A stretch of 64,000 nt of DNA from Dillenia suffruticosa (lineage: Eukaryota; Streptophyta; Magnoliopsida; Dilleniales; Dilleniaceae): positions 8,397,109 to 8,461,108 of the forward strand of contig JAVTVX010000009.1 of the NCBI GenBank assembly GCA_033439265.1, written 5' to 3'. Shown piece by piece: positions 46,200 through 58,627 of the stretch. A program made the translations under genes and the position numbers. Position 1 is the stretch's first letter; the number at the start of each line of letters is the position of its first letter. The notes beneath the pieces were generated by a model, which was given only the letters and a program-made list of their open reading frames with translations, searched no databases and had not been told where the DNA came from.

Positions 46200-46560
46200 T
46201 CAGGGATGAAAAAAAATTCATCCCTGGATCAGGGACGGAAAGAATTTTTGTTCTCAATCGGGGACGAAAAAAAAATTCGTCCCTGAATCGGGGACAAAAA
46301 AAAAATTCATCCCTAAATCGGGGACGAAAATGAAATTTTGTCCCTGATCAGGGACGAAAAAAAATTTCGTCCCTGAATCGGGGACGAAAATGAAATTTCA
46401 TCCTTGAATCAGGGATAAAAAAAAAAAATTCGTCCCTAAATCAGAGACAAATTTTTTTTCGTCACTGTTTCAGAAACGAAAATTTTTTTCATCGCAGATT
46501 CGGGGATGAAATTTAGTTTTCGTCCCTGAATCAGTGATGAAATTATTTTTTGTCGCTAAA
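46200..46560. repeat. CACTA subterminal array of about twelve 30-bp palindromic units
   Basis: Successive units begin gggacgaaaa and close with ttcgtccctgaatc at a steady 30-bp period (for example starts at 46261, 46291, 46321, 46351, 46381). Each unit is nearly self-complementary: GGGACGAA ... TTCGTCCC. Reading frames through the array are artefacts. Confidence 0.9.
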
Positions 46561-47766
46561 ATATGAGACAAATGAATGTTTTCGTCGTTAAATTTGTGAT
46601 GAATATATGTTTTCGTCACAATTTGTAACGAATTTAACAACAAATAATTTTTTCCTTTACAATTTGCAACGAATTTAGCAACGATACTTATAGTTTTTGA
46701 CAAATAACTCATTGAATGCACTAAAATAGAAACTAAATAGATAAACTATTAACAATATTTGCATATTATGATATAATTATAAAAAATATTTATTGTATTG
46801 ATCATTAATTAGCAAGTATTTCTACTTTAACTCTTAGTTTAGTTAATCGAATATTTAAACAAATTTATAAGATAAAGTTATCAGTATTGAGAATGAAAAA
46901 TTAAACAGATAATGAATAGAAAATGAATGTAACAATAATAATCTTTTGTAATAATTTAAAAGATTTATAAAGTTATAGAAAATGAATATACCAATTTAAA
47001 ATATCACACTATATTATCATTCTTTTATATAAACAGAGATAATGAATGAACTATTTTATATAAGGTTTTGTGAACATCTTAAGATTCTCTACACTATCAG
47101 TGTATATCACCGTTTACAAATGGTTTTTTAATATTAGAAAATGTTACTAATACAAGAATTAAAAAAGTGACCGAAAAATGAATTTTAACGACGAATTTTG
47201 TTACAAATGTTATATTTGTCGCTAATTTGCAACAAATTTTGCAACAAATAATTGAGTTTTTTGCGACGAATTTAGAAATTCGTCGCAAATTTAGGAACAA
47301 ATTCGTTTTCCTCCGAAATTTAGTGACGAATTGAGAAATTCATCACAAAATTTTGGGACGAATAAGTGAATTCGTCTCATATTTAAGGACAAAAATTTAG
47401 GGATGATTAATTTATTCGTCGCAAATTTAGAGATGAATTTTTAATTCGTTGCAAATTTTGGGATGAATTATAAATTCGTTGCAAATTTAGCAACAAATTT
47501 TGAAATTCGTTGCAAATTTAGCAACGAATTTTTTTTCATCGCAAATTGACAACAAATTTTGCGTCAAAAATTTTTCGTGAAAAATTAGTGACGACTTTTA
47601 TAACGAAAATTTTTTTGTTGCTAAATTTGCAATGAAAATTGTTTTGTTGCTAAAATCATGGATAATTTGCGACAATACCATTTTTTGTGGCTAAATTTAT
47701 TGTAAATTTGCGACGAATATTTTTCATTGTTAAAATTCGTCGCTGAATTCTTGTTTTTTTGTAGTG
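46561..47766. repeat. CACTA right terminus and subterminal repeats
   Basis: ATTCGTCGCAAAT-type words at 46561-46700 and densely from 47180 to 47766. A 450-bp AT-rich gap without them lies between. Ends in the right TIR. Confidence 0.85.
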
Positions 47767-47769
47767 GAA

Positions 47770-49100
47770 GCTATGAAACCACATCAGCAATTCCAATACA
47801 AATGCAGTACAAAAAAACCAAAATGGGATAAAGTGTCATACAACATATTTCTTGACTTGGTGAATTTATAACATCCTCGATTCCTATATCTCTAAAAATC
47901 TCATAACAAATATGTCACAATCATTCTTAAATATAAAAATTAAAAAATTATTTTAAGATATGCAATAACTTTAAAATCAAAATTATATAACGTAATTAAC
48001 TTATCTTACGTGTTAGGCTGTTGTGGAACTTGAACAATCACAATTTCAAAGATAATGAGAGAATTTCCTTAAATTCTCTCAATGCAATCTTTCTGCAAGA
48101 GAAATGAATGAAAATATTGTAATTTATAATTGAACAAAATTTAAAATTTAAATATATTAAATATAATTACCATGAAAGTTTGCAAGTATCATCTTCATCG
48201 TCTCTAAAGCAATAACCTGAATCTAGAACATACATAATTTGCTTCTCCAAATAAAAAGGGTAAGAAAACTAATGTTGTTTGAAAATGACAAGGATAAAAA
48301 CTTATTATAACAATAGAATAGTATATTTAGAAATGTATATTAGTATTTTATAGTAAAGTAACTCACTAAGTTACAGAATCAAAAGTCGAATCCAAGTGTT
48401 TTCTCTAACAAACAATTATCAATCATCGAAATATACCACTTGGTTTTATTGTTTTTTTGTTTCCTATTGAACACGTAAACCACAGATATCGACATTAGTA
48501 AATATAGAAAATAAAAAATAAGTAATGTGACATAAGTAGGTAGTGGTCATTACTAAAACACTTCATTATGTGTATATTATGTTTATATGGATATTAATAA
48601 GGTGTAGTAAAACAAGGTAGGGCACTGTGGCTCCTTACAACTCATTTGGCGGAATAGTTTCTTTATGAAATAATGGATAAATAGCCAGGTGTTGAGGAAA
48701 GATGAAATATATAAATAAATATACAATAAAAGTATTTACCAAAAATCATAATGGAAAAACATATCTAGAGATGGTGTTGGTGTTGAATAAACGGATATAG
48801 TATTCCATGGTATGAAAATATAATCATTATGTAATCACTTTATAATCACCGTAATATTAAAAATAAGTAGAAATAAATTTATAAATTCATATCAATGTCC
48901 CAATCAAAGGAGGGGACAACAGTTTATAAACATCGCTCTAGTACATGTAGCTTCCAGAAATATTATACAAAAATGTTATATGAAATATCATAAAAATTGA
49001 ATCGACTAACATGTATCATAGTAAGATGTATGACAATCATAAATCAGAAATGACAAAGGTGTACCACACTTGTCTTGCATTATTTTTAATGGCTTTTCGT
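47770..49100. other. Intergenic stretch, no recognised gene
   Basis: AT-rich sequence right of the CACTA element. It may include the 3' part of the decayed minus-strand gene that starts at 50735, but I see no coding signal. Confidence 0.45.
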
Positions 49101-49110
49101 CCATAAAAAA

Positions 49111-50735
49111 CTAAACACTTTCATCTTCCTCAAAAAAAGTTCTAAGGTTAGCAAAGGCAAAATTAGAATTTGTGTTTATGTTAGCGTCCTTCATTTCACT
49201 TAAATTATTCACAACTTCATATAATTTAGTATCTTCATTCTCATATTTATTTTTATCTAATCTCTCCTCATCTTCATATGGTCTCTCCGAAGATCTGTCC
49301 TCCTGCCATTTGTTCTTGTAACCCTTCAAAGCATGTAGCCCTTTTTCCTCCCCGCCTTTCTTCTCCAAACCGTCTTCGTCTTTCTGCCCTTTCTCCTCCT
49401 GTAGGTCTAATACCTCATCATCGTCAATAAAACTACACATTCCCTCATGCTGGTTCTTAGAAAAATAACTACCATTTCCCTTCTTTCCCTTCTGCTCCTT
49501 TGACTTATTTTCTTCGTTCTCTTCTTCATCTACATCTATATTTACATGAAAGACCTCTACATCATTATCATCATCAGAGTTGCAGAGTCCTCTATATTTT
49601 CAGCTAACCATTATATTACAAAATTAGTCTAGTTGTATTCACCAGCACTATCAACATCAATGGCAATGGTAATAGTGAGGTGTTTCGAAACAGGGAAGAC
49701 ATCAGTTATGGAACACAAAAAGCATCCGGGAACAAATAATAGGAAGTATCGTTTAAAGTTGGGGGAAGAGACATCTTCAATGTACATCATCTCTTGTTTT
49801 AACTGACTATGCTTTATTTTCGAGAAATACTTTCTTATATCTTAGGATTTATTCAAAGACGACCAACCCAAAATATCGCATCCCCCATAGAGAATTCCTA
49901 AAATTCATCAAACCTCTTCCGCAGTGACCTTAAAATTTTGATTTGGAACAATGCAAATATGTTTTTCCATTGGTTCAATTCTCATTACAAGTTCTTCACA
50001 CAAATTTTTGACTTAGTGTGTCACAACTAAACTTCAAAAATTTTCCAAATCTCATATTTTTTATTACACATTTCATGTCATGAGTGAGACTAAAAAATAA
50101 CTCTTTTAATTGTTTAGGAGAGCAGCTGGTTAGAATGGGTATTGTTTCCCTCCTTACCCTCCATACCCCAGCCAATTTTTGAAACTTCTCGTGTTCATTT
50201 CTTTCTTCCCAATTCTCAATCTATTCACAAAAAATACAGTATATTCAAATCAAAATATATATAATAATAATATACATAATAATAATTATTATATATATAA
50301 TTACAATACATTCAAATGAAAATATACATATTATGTAAATGAATAATGACAGAAAAATAAACTAACCGTGATTGTAAGCAAGTCCAAACCACTCGTGGAT
50401 TTCACTTTATTCTTGAAAAAATGCTTTCTGTGAGAAAAAATTTCAATAGAAATATGCAAAATTTTTTATATTAAAAAAACTAGAATAACTAGAATAACTT
50501 AAAATAAAATAAAATAAATCACTAAAAAATTTGTAAATGAAAAGAATTTTGTTTAAGGTTTTAAAAAAATATCTATATTAAAAATCCTAAAATATATTAA
50601 ATAATTAAATAAATAAAAGTAAAATATTCACATGGTATCCTCCGTGTTATCTTTCTCCATGTTATCCTGTGTGTTATCTTTCTTCCTAGCAATCTTGTCA
50701 TTGTCATTGGTACTGGTACCCAAATTAGTTTTCAT
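49111..50735 (-). pseudogene. Spliced, decayed gene resembling transposon-borne DUF1985/plant-mobile-domain proteins
   Basis: Three minus-strand exons join in phase. Exon 1 is 50735-50632, beginning MKTNLGTSTNDNDKIARKK. Exon 2 is 50427-50367 after cacag: KHFFKNKVKSTSGLDLLTIT. Exon 3 starts at 50220: IENWEERNEHEKFQKLAGVW. The body contains MRFGKFLKFSCDTLSQKFV, then after a one-base frameshift near 50010 a segment ending KVTAEEV, and RYFLLFVPGCFLCS with SAGEYN near 49620-49790. That series resembles a family common in plant genomes and often carried by transposons with Ulp1 proteases. Stops follow, then an acidic Lys/Glu/Asp-rich tail (49111-49560). No Ulp1 protease domain was found. Function unknown. 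Confidence 0.5.
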
Positions 50736-51284
50736 TTTTGGTTTTTGATTTTTGGCTTTCTCTCTTCCTGTTTCAAGCTTTTGATCTTCTCTCTCTCACT
50801 CTCTTAAGCTTTTGATCTTCTCTTTCACTCTCTATCTCTCTCTCTTACACACACACACAACGTTCTCCTACTGTCTCAAGTTTTGAAAATGTTCTTGATC
50901 TTCTATTAACCTTCTCTCTCTTACAGAAGTCAAGCTGTTCTCTTCTCTCTTCTTTCCTACTCAATCATAATGTCTCATTTTTCAAAATCCCGAAATTCGA
51001 TGTTTAAAAATTTTAAAAATAAAATGCTTAAATTAAAATGTTAGCTGTCCGATCCACGTGGATGGAGGGGTGAAAGGTATTTGAATAGGCATTGTCTACA
51101 AAAAAGTTTAGAAACTCCGAACACCAACCCAACCATAGCCATTAATCATCCGCCCACACATATCATTTCGAATTAGCCACGCAATTATTAATTTTTTATT
51201 ATGTTACATTACTATTACTTACTGATACCATGGTGTATGTTTTTCGTAAATGATATAATACTAATTGATAAAAATATAGAGAGT
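50736..51284. other. Pyrimidine-rich leader-like stretch and flank
   Basis: At 50760-50960 the + strand is CT-rich with a repeated cttttgatcttctct (about 50778 and 50808); on the minus strand this would be a GA-rich 5' leader of the decayed gene. Nothing is recognised from 51000 to 51284. Confidence 0.45.
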
Positions 51285-52188
51285 GTTAGTACTAAACTCG
51301 AGTTATAGAGATTTACACTAGAATTTAGAGGGTTTAGACTGAGTAGATCAAAAACAGAATATATGAGATGTGGGTTTAGTGACAGCCCCCGGAATGATGA
51401 AGAAACGATTAGATTAGATGGGCAAGAGGTACCCAAAAGTGAACGATTTAAATACTTAGGATCTATTATTCAAAATGATGATAATATCAATGGAGATGTG
51501 AACCATAGAATTCAAGCGGGTTGGATGAAATGGAGAAGGACCTCCGAAATTTTTTGCGATCACACGATACCATTGCACTTAAAGGGAAAGTTTTATAGAA
51601 GCGTGGTTAGACCTACACTATTATATGGTACTGAGTGCTGGACTGTTAAATAACAATAAGAACAAAAGATGTCTATAGCAGAAATGAGGATATTTAGGTA
51701 GATATGTGGAAAAACTAGAAGAGATAGAATAAGAAATGAAGAGATCAGAAATAAGTTGGGAGTTAGTTCAATTGTGGATAAAATGTGAGAGTGCCGTCTG
51801 AGGTGGTTCGGGCATGTACAAAGAAGATCCAAAGATGCGCCTGTTAAGAGAACCGATAACTTAAATATAGGAAGTTTAGTAAAACGTAGAGGTAGACCAC
51901 TGAAACCTTGGATGCAAATTATCCGCAAAGAATTGAAAATTAAGGATTTAGAAGAGAAAATGGTTTTGGATAGAAATGGATGGCGTAGTAGAATCCGCAC
52001 AAATTAAACCAATACTTTTTAAATATTTATCTATTGATTTATTTATCTATTTTTTATTTTATTTTATTTTATTTTATTTTATCTTATCTTTATTTTATTT
52101 TATTTTATGTTTCTCTCTCTTTCAAATTTGTCTCTCAAATGGCCGACCCCAACTTATTGAGATTAAAATTTAGTTTGTTGTTGTTGTT
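51285..52188 (+). mobile_element. RTE-type LINE, 5'-truncated 3' end
   Basis: From about 51285 the + strand encodes the end of an RTE-type reverse transcriptase: LEFRGFRLSRSKTEYMRC, then LGSIIQNDDNINGDVNHRIQAGWMKW (51451-51530), YRSVVRPTLLYGTECWTVK (to 51653), and after stops MSIAEMRIFR, RNKLGVSSIVDKM, CRLRWFGHVQRRSKDAPV and RRGRPLKPWMQIIRKEL. A typical 3' end follows: cccaacttattgagattaaa and a (TTG)n tail at about 52171-52186. The 5' part with endonuclease and palm domain is absent, as is common for RTE copies. Confidence 0.88.
52040..52108. repeat. (TTTTA)n microsatellite
   Basis: A run of TTTTA units inside the 3' region of the RTE fragment. Confidence 0.93.
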
Positions 52189-53010
52189 ATACTATATTAC
52201 TATACTATAACTACTATATTATATTATAATATATTATATTATATTATATTATATTTTCTTATATATATGTAACATATATTTGTAATATATAATGTCATAT
52301 AAAATTACACTATATTACATAATATGTAATATGTAATATGTAATATGTAATATGTAATATTACAATTACATTACTAAATTACATAATATTTCTATTATAT
52401 TGCTCTTTTAAATTAAATTAGAAGGTGTTAGAAGAGATATTTTATGCAGCTCATATTTTCTTCATGTGGTTTACCTCAATGACCTTGGCTTTTGTTTTTG
52501 TCATGCATACATGCATCCCTTTTAATTGAGGTATGGTGTGTTTTGATTTTCTTTATGTGGTTTACCTCATCTGACCTTGGCTTTTGCTTTTGTTATGCAT
52601 GCATGCATCCCTTTTAATTGAGTTATGATGTGTTTTCTGTGTGGTGTGTGATGGTGTATGGTGTGTGTGTGTGGTATGTGGTATGTGGTGGGGTGTGTGT
52701 ATAGTGCGTGCTAGTGTTATATATTGAGAAATAGTGTATCACAAATGAATGGGGTATTTTTGTGCTATGAATGCACTCCAAGGCAAGGGCATGTCACTGT
52801 GAGGTTCTCTTCATATATATTATTACGTTTCCACTATATTACGATACATTATTACTATATTATAATATATATGTAATATATATTTGTAATAGATAATTCA
52901 TTATTTACTATTACATTATAATATTTCTATAATTTAATACTATATTATATTATATTATATTATATAATATGTATTATTATTAATATATTATTATATTACA
53001 TTATATTTCT
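52189..53010. repeat. AT-rich simple repeats and a 91-bp tandem duplication
   Basis: (ATATT)n at about 52215-52255 and 52938-52975, and (TAATATG)n at 52319-52362. Two copies of a unit containing tgtggtttacctca, gaccttggcttttg and gcatgcatcccttttaattga lie at about 52465 and 52556, offset by 91 bp. A TG-rich stretch follows at 52630-52720. Confidence 0.8.
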
Positions 53011-53291
53011 ACTGGGCTTAAAAACTTTTCAAATTCCTTATTAGGAGTTGTTGAATCAAGTCTATGCAATGAACCAGTTTCCTTTGACTGTTTCCCAAAC
53101 TTAATAATTTCTTTAAATGATAAAAATATTCTAAAAGTTTTAATTTTATAAATTAAAACATATAATTATGATATGATGGAGAGATCAATTTCGGTCGCTC
53201 TAATATACAAAATACATTATAAAGCCATGACAATGGCTTTCGGCTCAAAACATAAATCCATCATAAGAAAGGAGAAACACTATTACTCCAA

Positions 53292-54288
53292 ATGGATATT
53301 ACTAAATCTAACTTGGTAATTCCAAAACCCATTAGATGGGAAGAAATCACTCTTCCAGAAGTTTGGATGTTGGAAGGAGCGGTTCAACCGCAAACAAATA
53401 ATGATATTCCAGAACCAAGTACAAGAATAAAACAAATAACACAATATACCGATAGAAATATAAAAATAAGTTTTGATAGATCATCCTATATTTTCAGGTT
53501 TTCGTATACATCAATATCATCATTCGATTATATAGAGCTAAGAAGAATTTCAAAATTACCTTCTATTATAAGTCTTTATGACAAAAGCCTAATAAAAGCT
53601 CCAAAATACTCCATATCAAATATACCTTCAACATCTCTTAGAAACATAAATTTTGGAAAAAAAATTTCACAACCAGTTTATATGGACTCCCAAACAGAGA
53701 ATCAAAATCAAGATAAAAAACTTTCTGATCTTACTTCTCCAATAGCTTCTGCCATTATGGAAAATGTAGGAAATGAGAAAGAATTACTTGTATTAGAAAA
53801 AGAATTAAATGTTTATGAAAAATATGATGAAAAATATGATATTTTTTATAAAAATAATATTTTTGAAAAATATAATGATTTTGAAATAAACAAAAAATAT
53901 TTGAATAAAGATTGTAATTCTAAAAAAAAAAACAAAGAAAAAAGGGAATGCTATTTCAAAACCTTTGAAAATAAAAAAGGATAAAATCCAAGAAAAATAA
54001 TATAAGTTTTATAGAAAAAATAAAATAAATATTTTATTTTTTACATGGTTAGAAATGTATACTAAAAGACATAAAATTAAATACTCATTTAAAATAGCCA
54101 ACCCTATAACCATAAGAAAGAAAATGACGTCATGGGAAACACCAAATGGTCAAAATATGGAGTTTGATTATCCACCCCTTCGAACAATCAAAATTCTTGT
54201 AGGAACAGAAAAAATAGAGGCAAGTCCTTATAAACTACCTCAGAATAATGATTCATTAAATTTCAAAAAATATAATCATTCAAAATAA
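53292..54288 (+). pseudogene. Viral-like N-terminal ORF (movement-protein-type)
   Basis: The longest open part is 230 codons (53292-53984), beginning MDITKSNLVIPKPIRWEEIT and followed by a Lys/Asn-rich tail. A second open part at 54055-54288 lies after a stop and frame change. The WEEITLPEVWMLEGA segment and the Pro/Ser-rich middle resemble the first polyprotein region of caulimovirid-like sequences often seen integrated in plant genomes. Movement-protein identity is inferred from that resemblance, not from a catalytic motif. In functional viruses such proteins enlarge plasmodesmata. Truncated and broken here. Confidence 0.55.
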
Positions 54289-56149
54289 TTATACAAACGT
54301 ATATCTAAACTCAATCGGAAAACAACTATCCAAAATAAAAAAAATCACAAAAAACTGAAGAACTCTTTGAGTTAAATAAAACAGAGAAAATTAAAAACTT
54401 TAAAAATCCTATCTTTAACTATCAAATTTCCAATCAAACAAACCAAGAAATTAAAACAAATATATAAGAATTCTTGAAAGCTATAAAACTCCAACTCAGT
54501 AAAATTAGATCAATCTTAAGACAAACCGATCAAGTTGTCCCTGAAACACCCCAGTCTATGAATCAAGGTGTTACAGTCCTAAATAAAATCATAGAATCCA
54601 GCACTATTGAAGAAGAAACTATTCAGGAATAGGAAGCTGAAATAGCCAAAATCTAATGAAAAACCTCCAAAACAAAATATGTGAAAACGAGATTAGATGA
54701 ATTGGAAATAGGTAATCAACCTAAAATATTAATACAACCCAAGTATAACACTAACTCTGTCTATGTATGGAATATGGATGGAATGAGTGAGTATCAAATT
54801 CTTAATTTATTAAAACAAATGACTATAACTTCAAATGCGTATAAAACCCAATAAGAAACAACCAATTTAACAGTCACAGAACTCCGCATAGCAGGATTTT
54901 CTAGACAATTAAAAGAATAGTGAGATTTCATCTCACCGGGGATCAATAGTTAAGGATCCTAAATGCTATTCAAACTGGTGAAAAATGTGAGCTAATTTTG
55001 AATCATTTAGGAGAACTAATTCAAAATGCAGTTACCACCCTGATATTTTCTATAACCCTCCATTTTATTAGAGACTCATCTAATTTAAAAGATAAAAATA
55101 TTGATTTATTATTAAAGCTAAGATGTAAAATATTAAGTAATTTTCAATGGTATAAATCTACCTTTCTAACTAGGTAATGCTTAAAGAACACTCTATCCAA
55201 TCTTTTTGGAAAGAAAAATTCATCGCTGGACTTCCAGCTTTGTTAGGGGAGAGAATAAGGAATACTATTTGTGAAATATTTGAAAATCATATAATTCCAT
55301 ATGATTAGCTCACTTATAATGAATTGGTTAGTTTCACACAAAAAAAAAAGATTAAAAATATGTCAAGATTTAAAACTTCAAATACATTTAAAATGGAAAA
55401 TGAAAAAAAAATAAAAAAAGAATTAGGATCATTTTATGAATAGTTTAATTTTAATAAATATAAAACGTGTAATGGAGAATGCAGTAAAAAATAGTCAAAG
55501 AAATTTTCTACAAAATAATATTCCAAAAAAAAAATAAATAAAGCCTCTAAATACAAAAAACAAAAGAATGATTATTATAAGAAATCTTATAAAAAAATCC
55601 AGTAAAATGTGAAAGTATAAAAAACAAGAAAACCATTCAATATCAAAAACTTTAAAAGACATCACATGCTTTAAATGTGAGAAAAAATGATAAACTTCAA
55701 AATATTGTGGAGTCTCTAAGAAAACTAGAGAAATTCACTTGGATGAAGAATCTTTAGATAAAATTTTGACTTTATTAGTAGAAAACTCAGACACTAAAAC
55801 ATTTAGTTCAGAAAACTCTACTAGTAACCTTCAAATTGATGAATTAGACACAAGTTTATCAAAAACAGAATTAGATTCAGATTTACACGAGATAAATATG
55901 TTAACCAAAACACAAAGTCTAATTTTAAACGCTATACAACATATAAAAAATCCCGAAATTCAGAAAAAATACTTGAATCAACTAAAACAATATTTAAAAA
56001 AACCAAAAATAAAACTCCCAGAATTAACTTTTACTAGTACTGGGATGTATGACCTTGCTTCCACACTTAGTAGGAAAAAATTCAATAAAAAATCAATTGG
56101 AACCACCAAGAATTACAAGAAGAGAAAAAAACAATTAAAAAGGAATTAA
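54289..56149 (+). pseudogene. Coat/gag-like region with zinc-knuckle remnant
   Basis: Many short open patches with a strong Lys/Asn/Ile bias. A CxxC start of a zinc knuckle (CFKC) appears near 55670 but a stop removes the His-Cys half. The last open patch (55739-56149, 136 codons) is acidic at first and then basic, as in the stretch between knuckle and protease in related polyproteins. At least ten stops lie in the region. Confidence 0.5.
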
Positions 56150-57110
56150 AATATCTAAAATAAAGGCAAACAGAACACTCCAAAACAATCTCATTCTTAT
56201 TAAGCCAAGTAAAAGAATAAATCTGTAAATATTGAATCCAGAAGTGAATATGAAAATCTGGATGAATATCCATTGAAATCCCAAACCATAAAATATCTTG
56301 AAAAAACCCATAAAAAATTTCCCAAAGAAATTCTCTTTAAACTAAAATAAATAACTTCCAGAAAGTATATTATAAAAATAATCTTAGTATTATCTGAAAA
56401 TTTCAAAATTGATACAGTCGCTCTCTTCGATACCGGAATAGACTTCAACTGTATAAAAGCAGGAATTATTCCTAAAAAGAATTTATGAACAAACAAGTAA
56501 AAAATTATGTTTCGCAAACAATTTCAAAATGAACGTAATTGCTAAAACAGATACAGGAATTCAAAAGGAAAGATTTCTTATTAAAATATCATTCGTCCTA
56601 ATAACTGATATTCGACATGCCATTCATTAATTTAATAACCCCTTATAAAGTGACTTATAACAAAATTAGTTTTAAAACAAAACCAAAAAAAAAACTATTC
56701 TTTCCATTTTTGGAAGAATCTAAAATCTAAATATTGTGAAAGCAGTCTCTATTTGTGATAACTCAATAAACCTATTAATACAAAGAAAACAATTCGATAT
56801 ATACCATTTATAACAAAATATTAATTTTCAAAAAATTAAAAAAGAATTAAAACATGAATCCATAAAACAATCAAAAATTTTTACTTCATATTGATTGTAA
56901 ATTAGTAAAAGAAATCTTGCAAAAAAATATTCAAAATATAGTTTCAAAACAAATTTTTGTAAGATGGCACGCTATTTTATATATATTCGACTTTGATATT
57001 GAATATATTAAGAGAGATAATAACTTTTTGTCAGATTTTCTAACTATAAAATTTCTACAAAATAGAAAAAATCTCTATAACTAGTTTTATGTAGATGACT
57101 TTTCAAACTT
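56150..57110 (+). pseudogene. Protease and RNase H remnants; reverse-transcriptase core absent
   Basis: An aspartic protease active-site motif ALFDTGIDFNCIK lies near 56424-56460, and MPFINLITPYKVTYNK near 56620. About 260 bp later the sequence already reads as the end of an RNase H (VRWHAILYIFDFDIEYIK near 56963-57015). There is no room for a reverse-transcriptase palm, and no (Y/F)xDD box in that interval, so a deletion of most of the enzyme is inferred. Confidence 0.6.
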
Positions 57111-57569
57111 TAGCAGAGATGAGACATAAAATCTTCCTTGCAAGAGTTGAAATTAAAGCTCTAAAGGAGCGACCCAAACATGAACAAAGATAGACACATT
57201 ATAACATATTCTATTCAGAGATTCAAAATCTCGAAATCTAATTTTGGCTCACAAAGCTCAAGATGAAGGAGTTTGCCTTTTAAATTCTAAAATTCAGATA
57301 AAATACCCCGTAAAATTGCAAGTAAAGGTAAATCTAAAACTGAGACAGATCTTATAAAACCTATCTTTTTGGCAAACCCCATAAAATCAATGTATGAAAT
57401 GGTAACCAAAGAAGAAAAGAAACAGAAAAAAGGGCCAAGACCCAAAACGAATCTCTAATTAAAATAAAGACTCAGTCCGAGAACAGGCTATCTTTAATCC
57501 AGAAATGAGTCAAATTGGTTCCGGAGAGTCCAGAACTATGGAATCCAGAATTATTTCGAACCCTTAAAT

Positions 57570-57870
57570 TAGACAAGTAACCGGGCCGGTTTGGGCCCGA
57601 AAACCGGCCCGACTGGCCCGGGTAAAGCCCGGACCCGGAACCGGCACCTGCTACAGTAAACCGGCCCGGGCCCGAACCGTTTACTGTAGTGGGCCGGGCT
57701 GGTTCCAAAAAAATTTGAACCGTGAACCGGCTCGATTCAGAAAACCGGCCCAGACCGGAACCTGCCCGGAACCGGAACCGGCACAGAACCGGAACCGGCC
57801 CGGAACAGGCACGGAACTGGCTGGAACCGCCGGTTCAGGCCCGGAACAGGCCCGGCCCGGCCGGTTCCTT
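57570..57870. repeat. hAT left subterminal GC-rich repeats
   Basis: Dense copies of ACCGGCCCG, CCGGAACCGG and GGCCCGGG in both orientations. Matches the composition of 60962-61157 at the other end. Frames here are artefacts. Confidence 0.85.
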
Positions 57871-58049
57871 TTCAAATTTTCCCTTTTTTTTTTAATTTTG
57901 AAATTTTTCCAATTTTACCCCTCCCAACAACTATAAAACGGTTACTTTTGAGATTATTTTAGTCCATAAGGTCAAACAATTTTCCTATAAATACCTTATA
58001 CCCTATTTCAAAAATCTCCACAACAAAATCTCTCTTTCTCTCTCACATC

Positions 58050-58380
58050 TATATTCTCTCAATATTACTAAATTCTCTCAATTTTCATTAATTTTCTATT
58101 ATTATTTCTTTTCTATTACCATTTTTTATATCATTTCCATCATTTTCTACACCATTACCTACACCATTTTTTATACCATTTCCATCAATTTCTACACCAT
58201 TTCATCACCTTATACACCATTTTCATTTTCTCCATTATCTACATTTCCACCATTATTTACATTTCCACCAATTTCTACACCATCTCTATTACCTTATACC
58301 ACATTACCTACACCATTTTTTATATTTTTTCATCAATTTCTACACCATTTCATCAACTTATACCCCATCTACATTGATCA
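58050..58380. repeat. Degenerate CACCATTTTCTA-type repeats in the hAT leader
   Basis: Loose tandem repeats of tctacaccatt, tataccatttccatc and similar between the terminal GC-rich block and the transposase start. Confidence 0.7.
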
Positions 58381-58627
58381 AGATTCGACAAGATTTCAAG
58401 GTTGGGAGCTCATTCAAGATATTGCGAAAAACAATTGCGATATTCGTCAAATCGATACATTTAATTTTTTTGCATATTTATTTTTTTTGCATTTGCATTA
58501 CATTTGCATTACCTTTTTAAAAAATTTAAATTTTTAAATTTTTTAAAAAAATTTAATCTTAAATTTCCTTTTAAAAATTTTATTGTATATATTATTTTAA
58601 AAATTTTAATCTTAATTTTTTTATAAA

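Larger units (their letters stand above)
37961..47769 (-). mobile_element. CACTA (En/Spm) DNA transposon with TIRs and 3-bp TSD
   Basis: Left end CACTACAAATAAAACA at 37964; right end ...TTTTTTTGTAGTG closing at 47766, whose complement is CACTACAAAAAAACAA. The flanking 3 bases are GAA on both sides (37961-37963 and 47767-47769), the TSD length of this superfamily. Both ends carry subterminal repeats of the ATTCGTCGCAAAT type. Inside, on the minus strand, lie a TNP2-like transposase and a Transposase_24 (TnpA-like) gene, both broken. At 9.8 kb it has the size and layout of an autonomous CACTA that has decayed. Confidence 0.93.

Noticed and set aside
46145-46333. Frame with repeated KKNSSLNRG
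   Set aside because: Translation of the 30-bp subterminal array.
46200-46560. CRISPR-like array because of the regular 30-bp period
   Set aside because: Units are contiguous without unique spacers, and they lie in a plant CACTA terminus.
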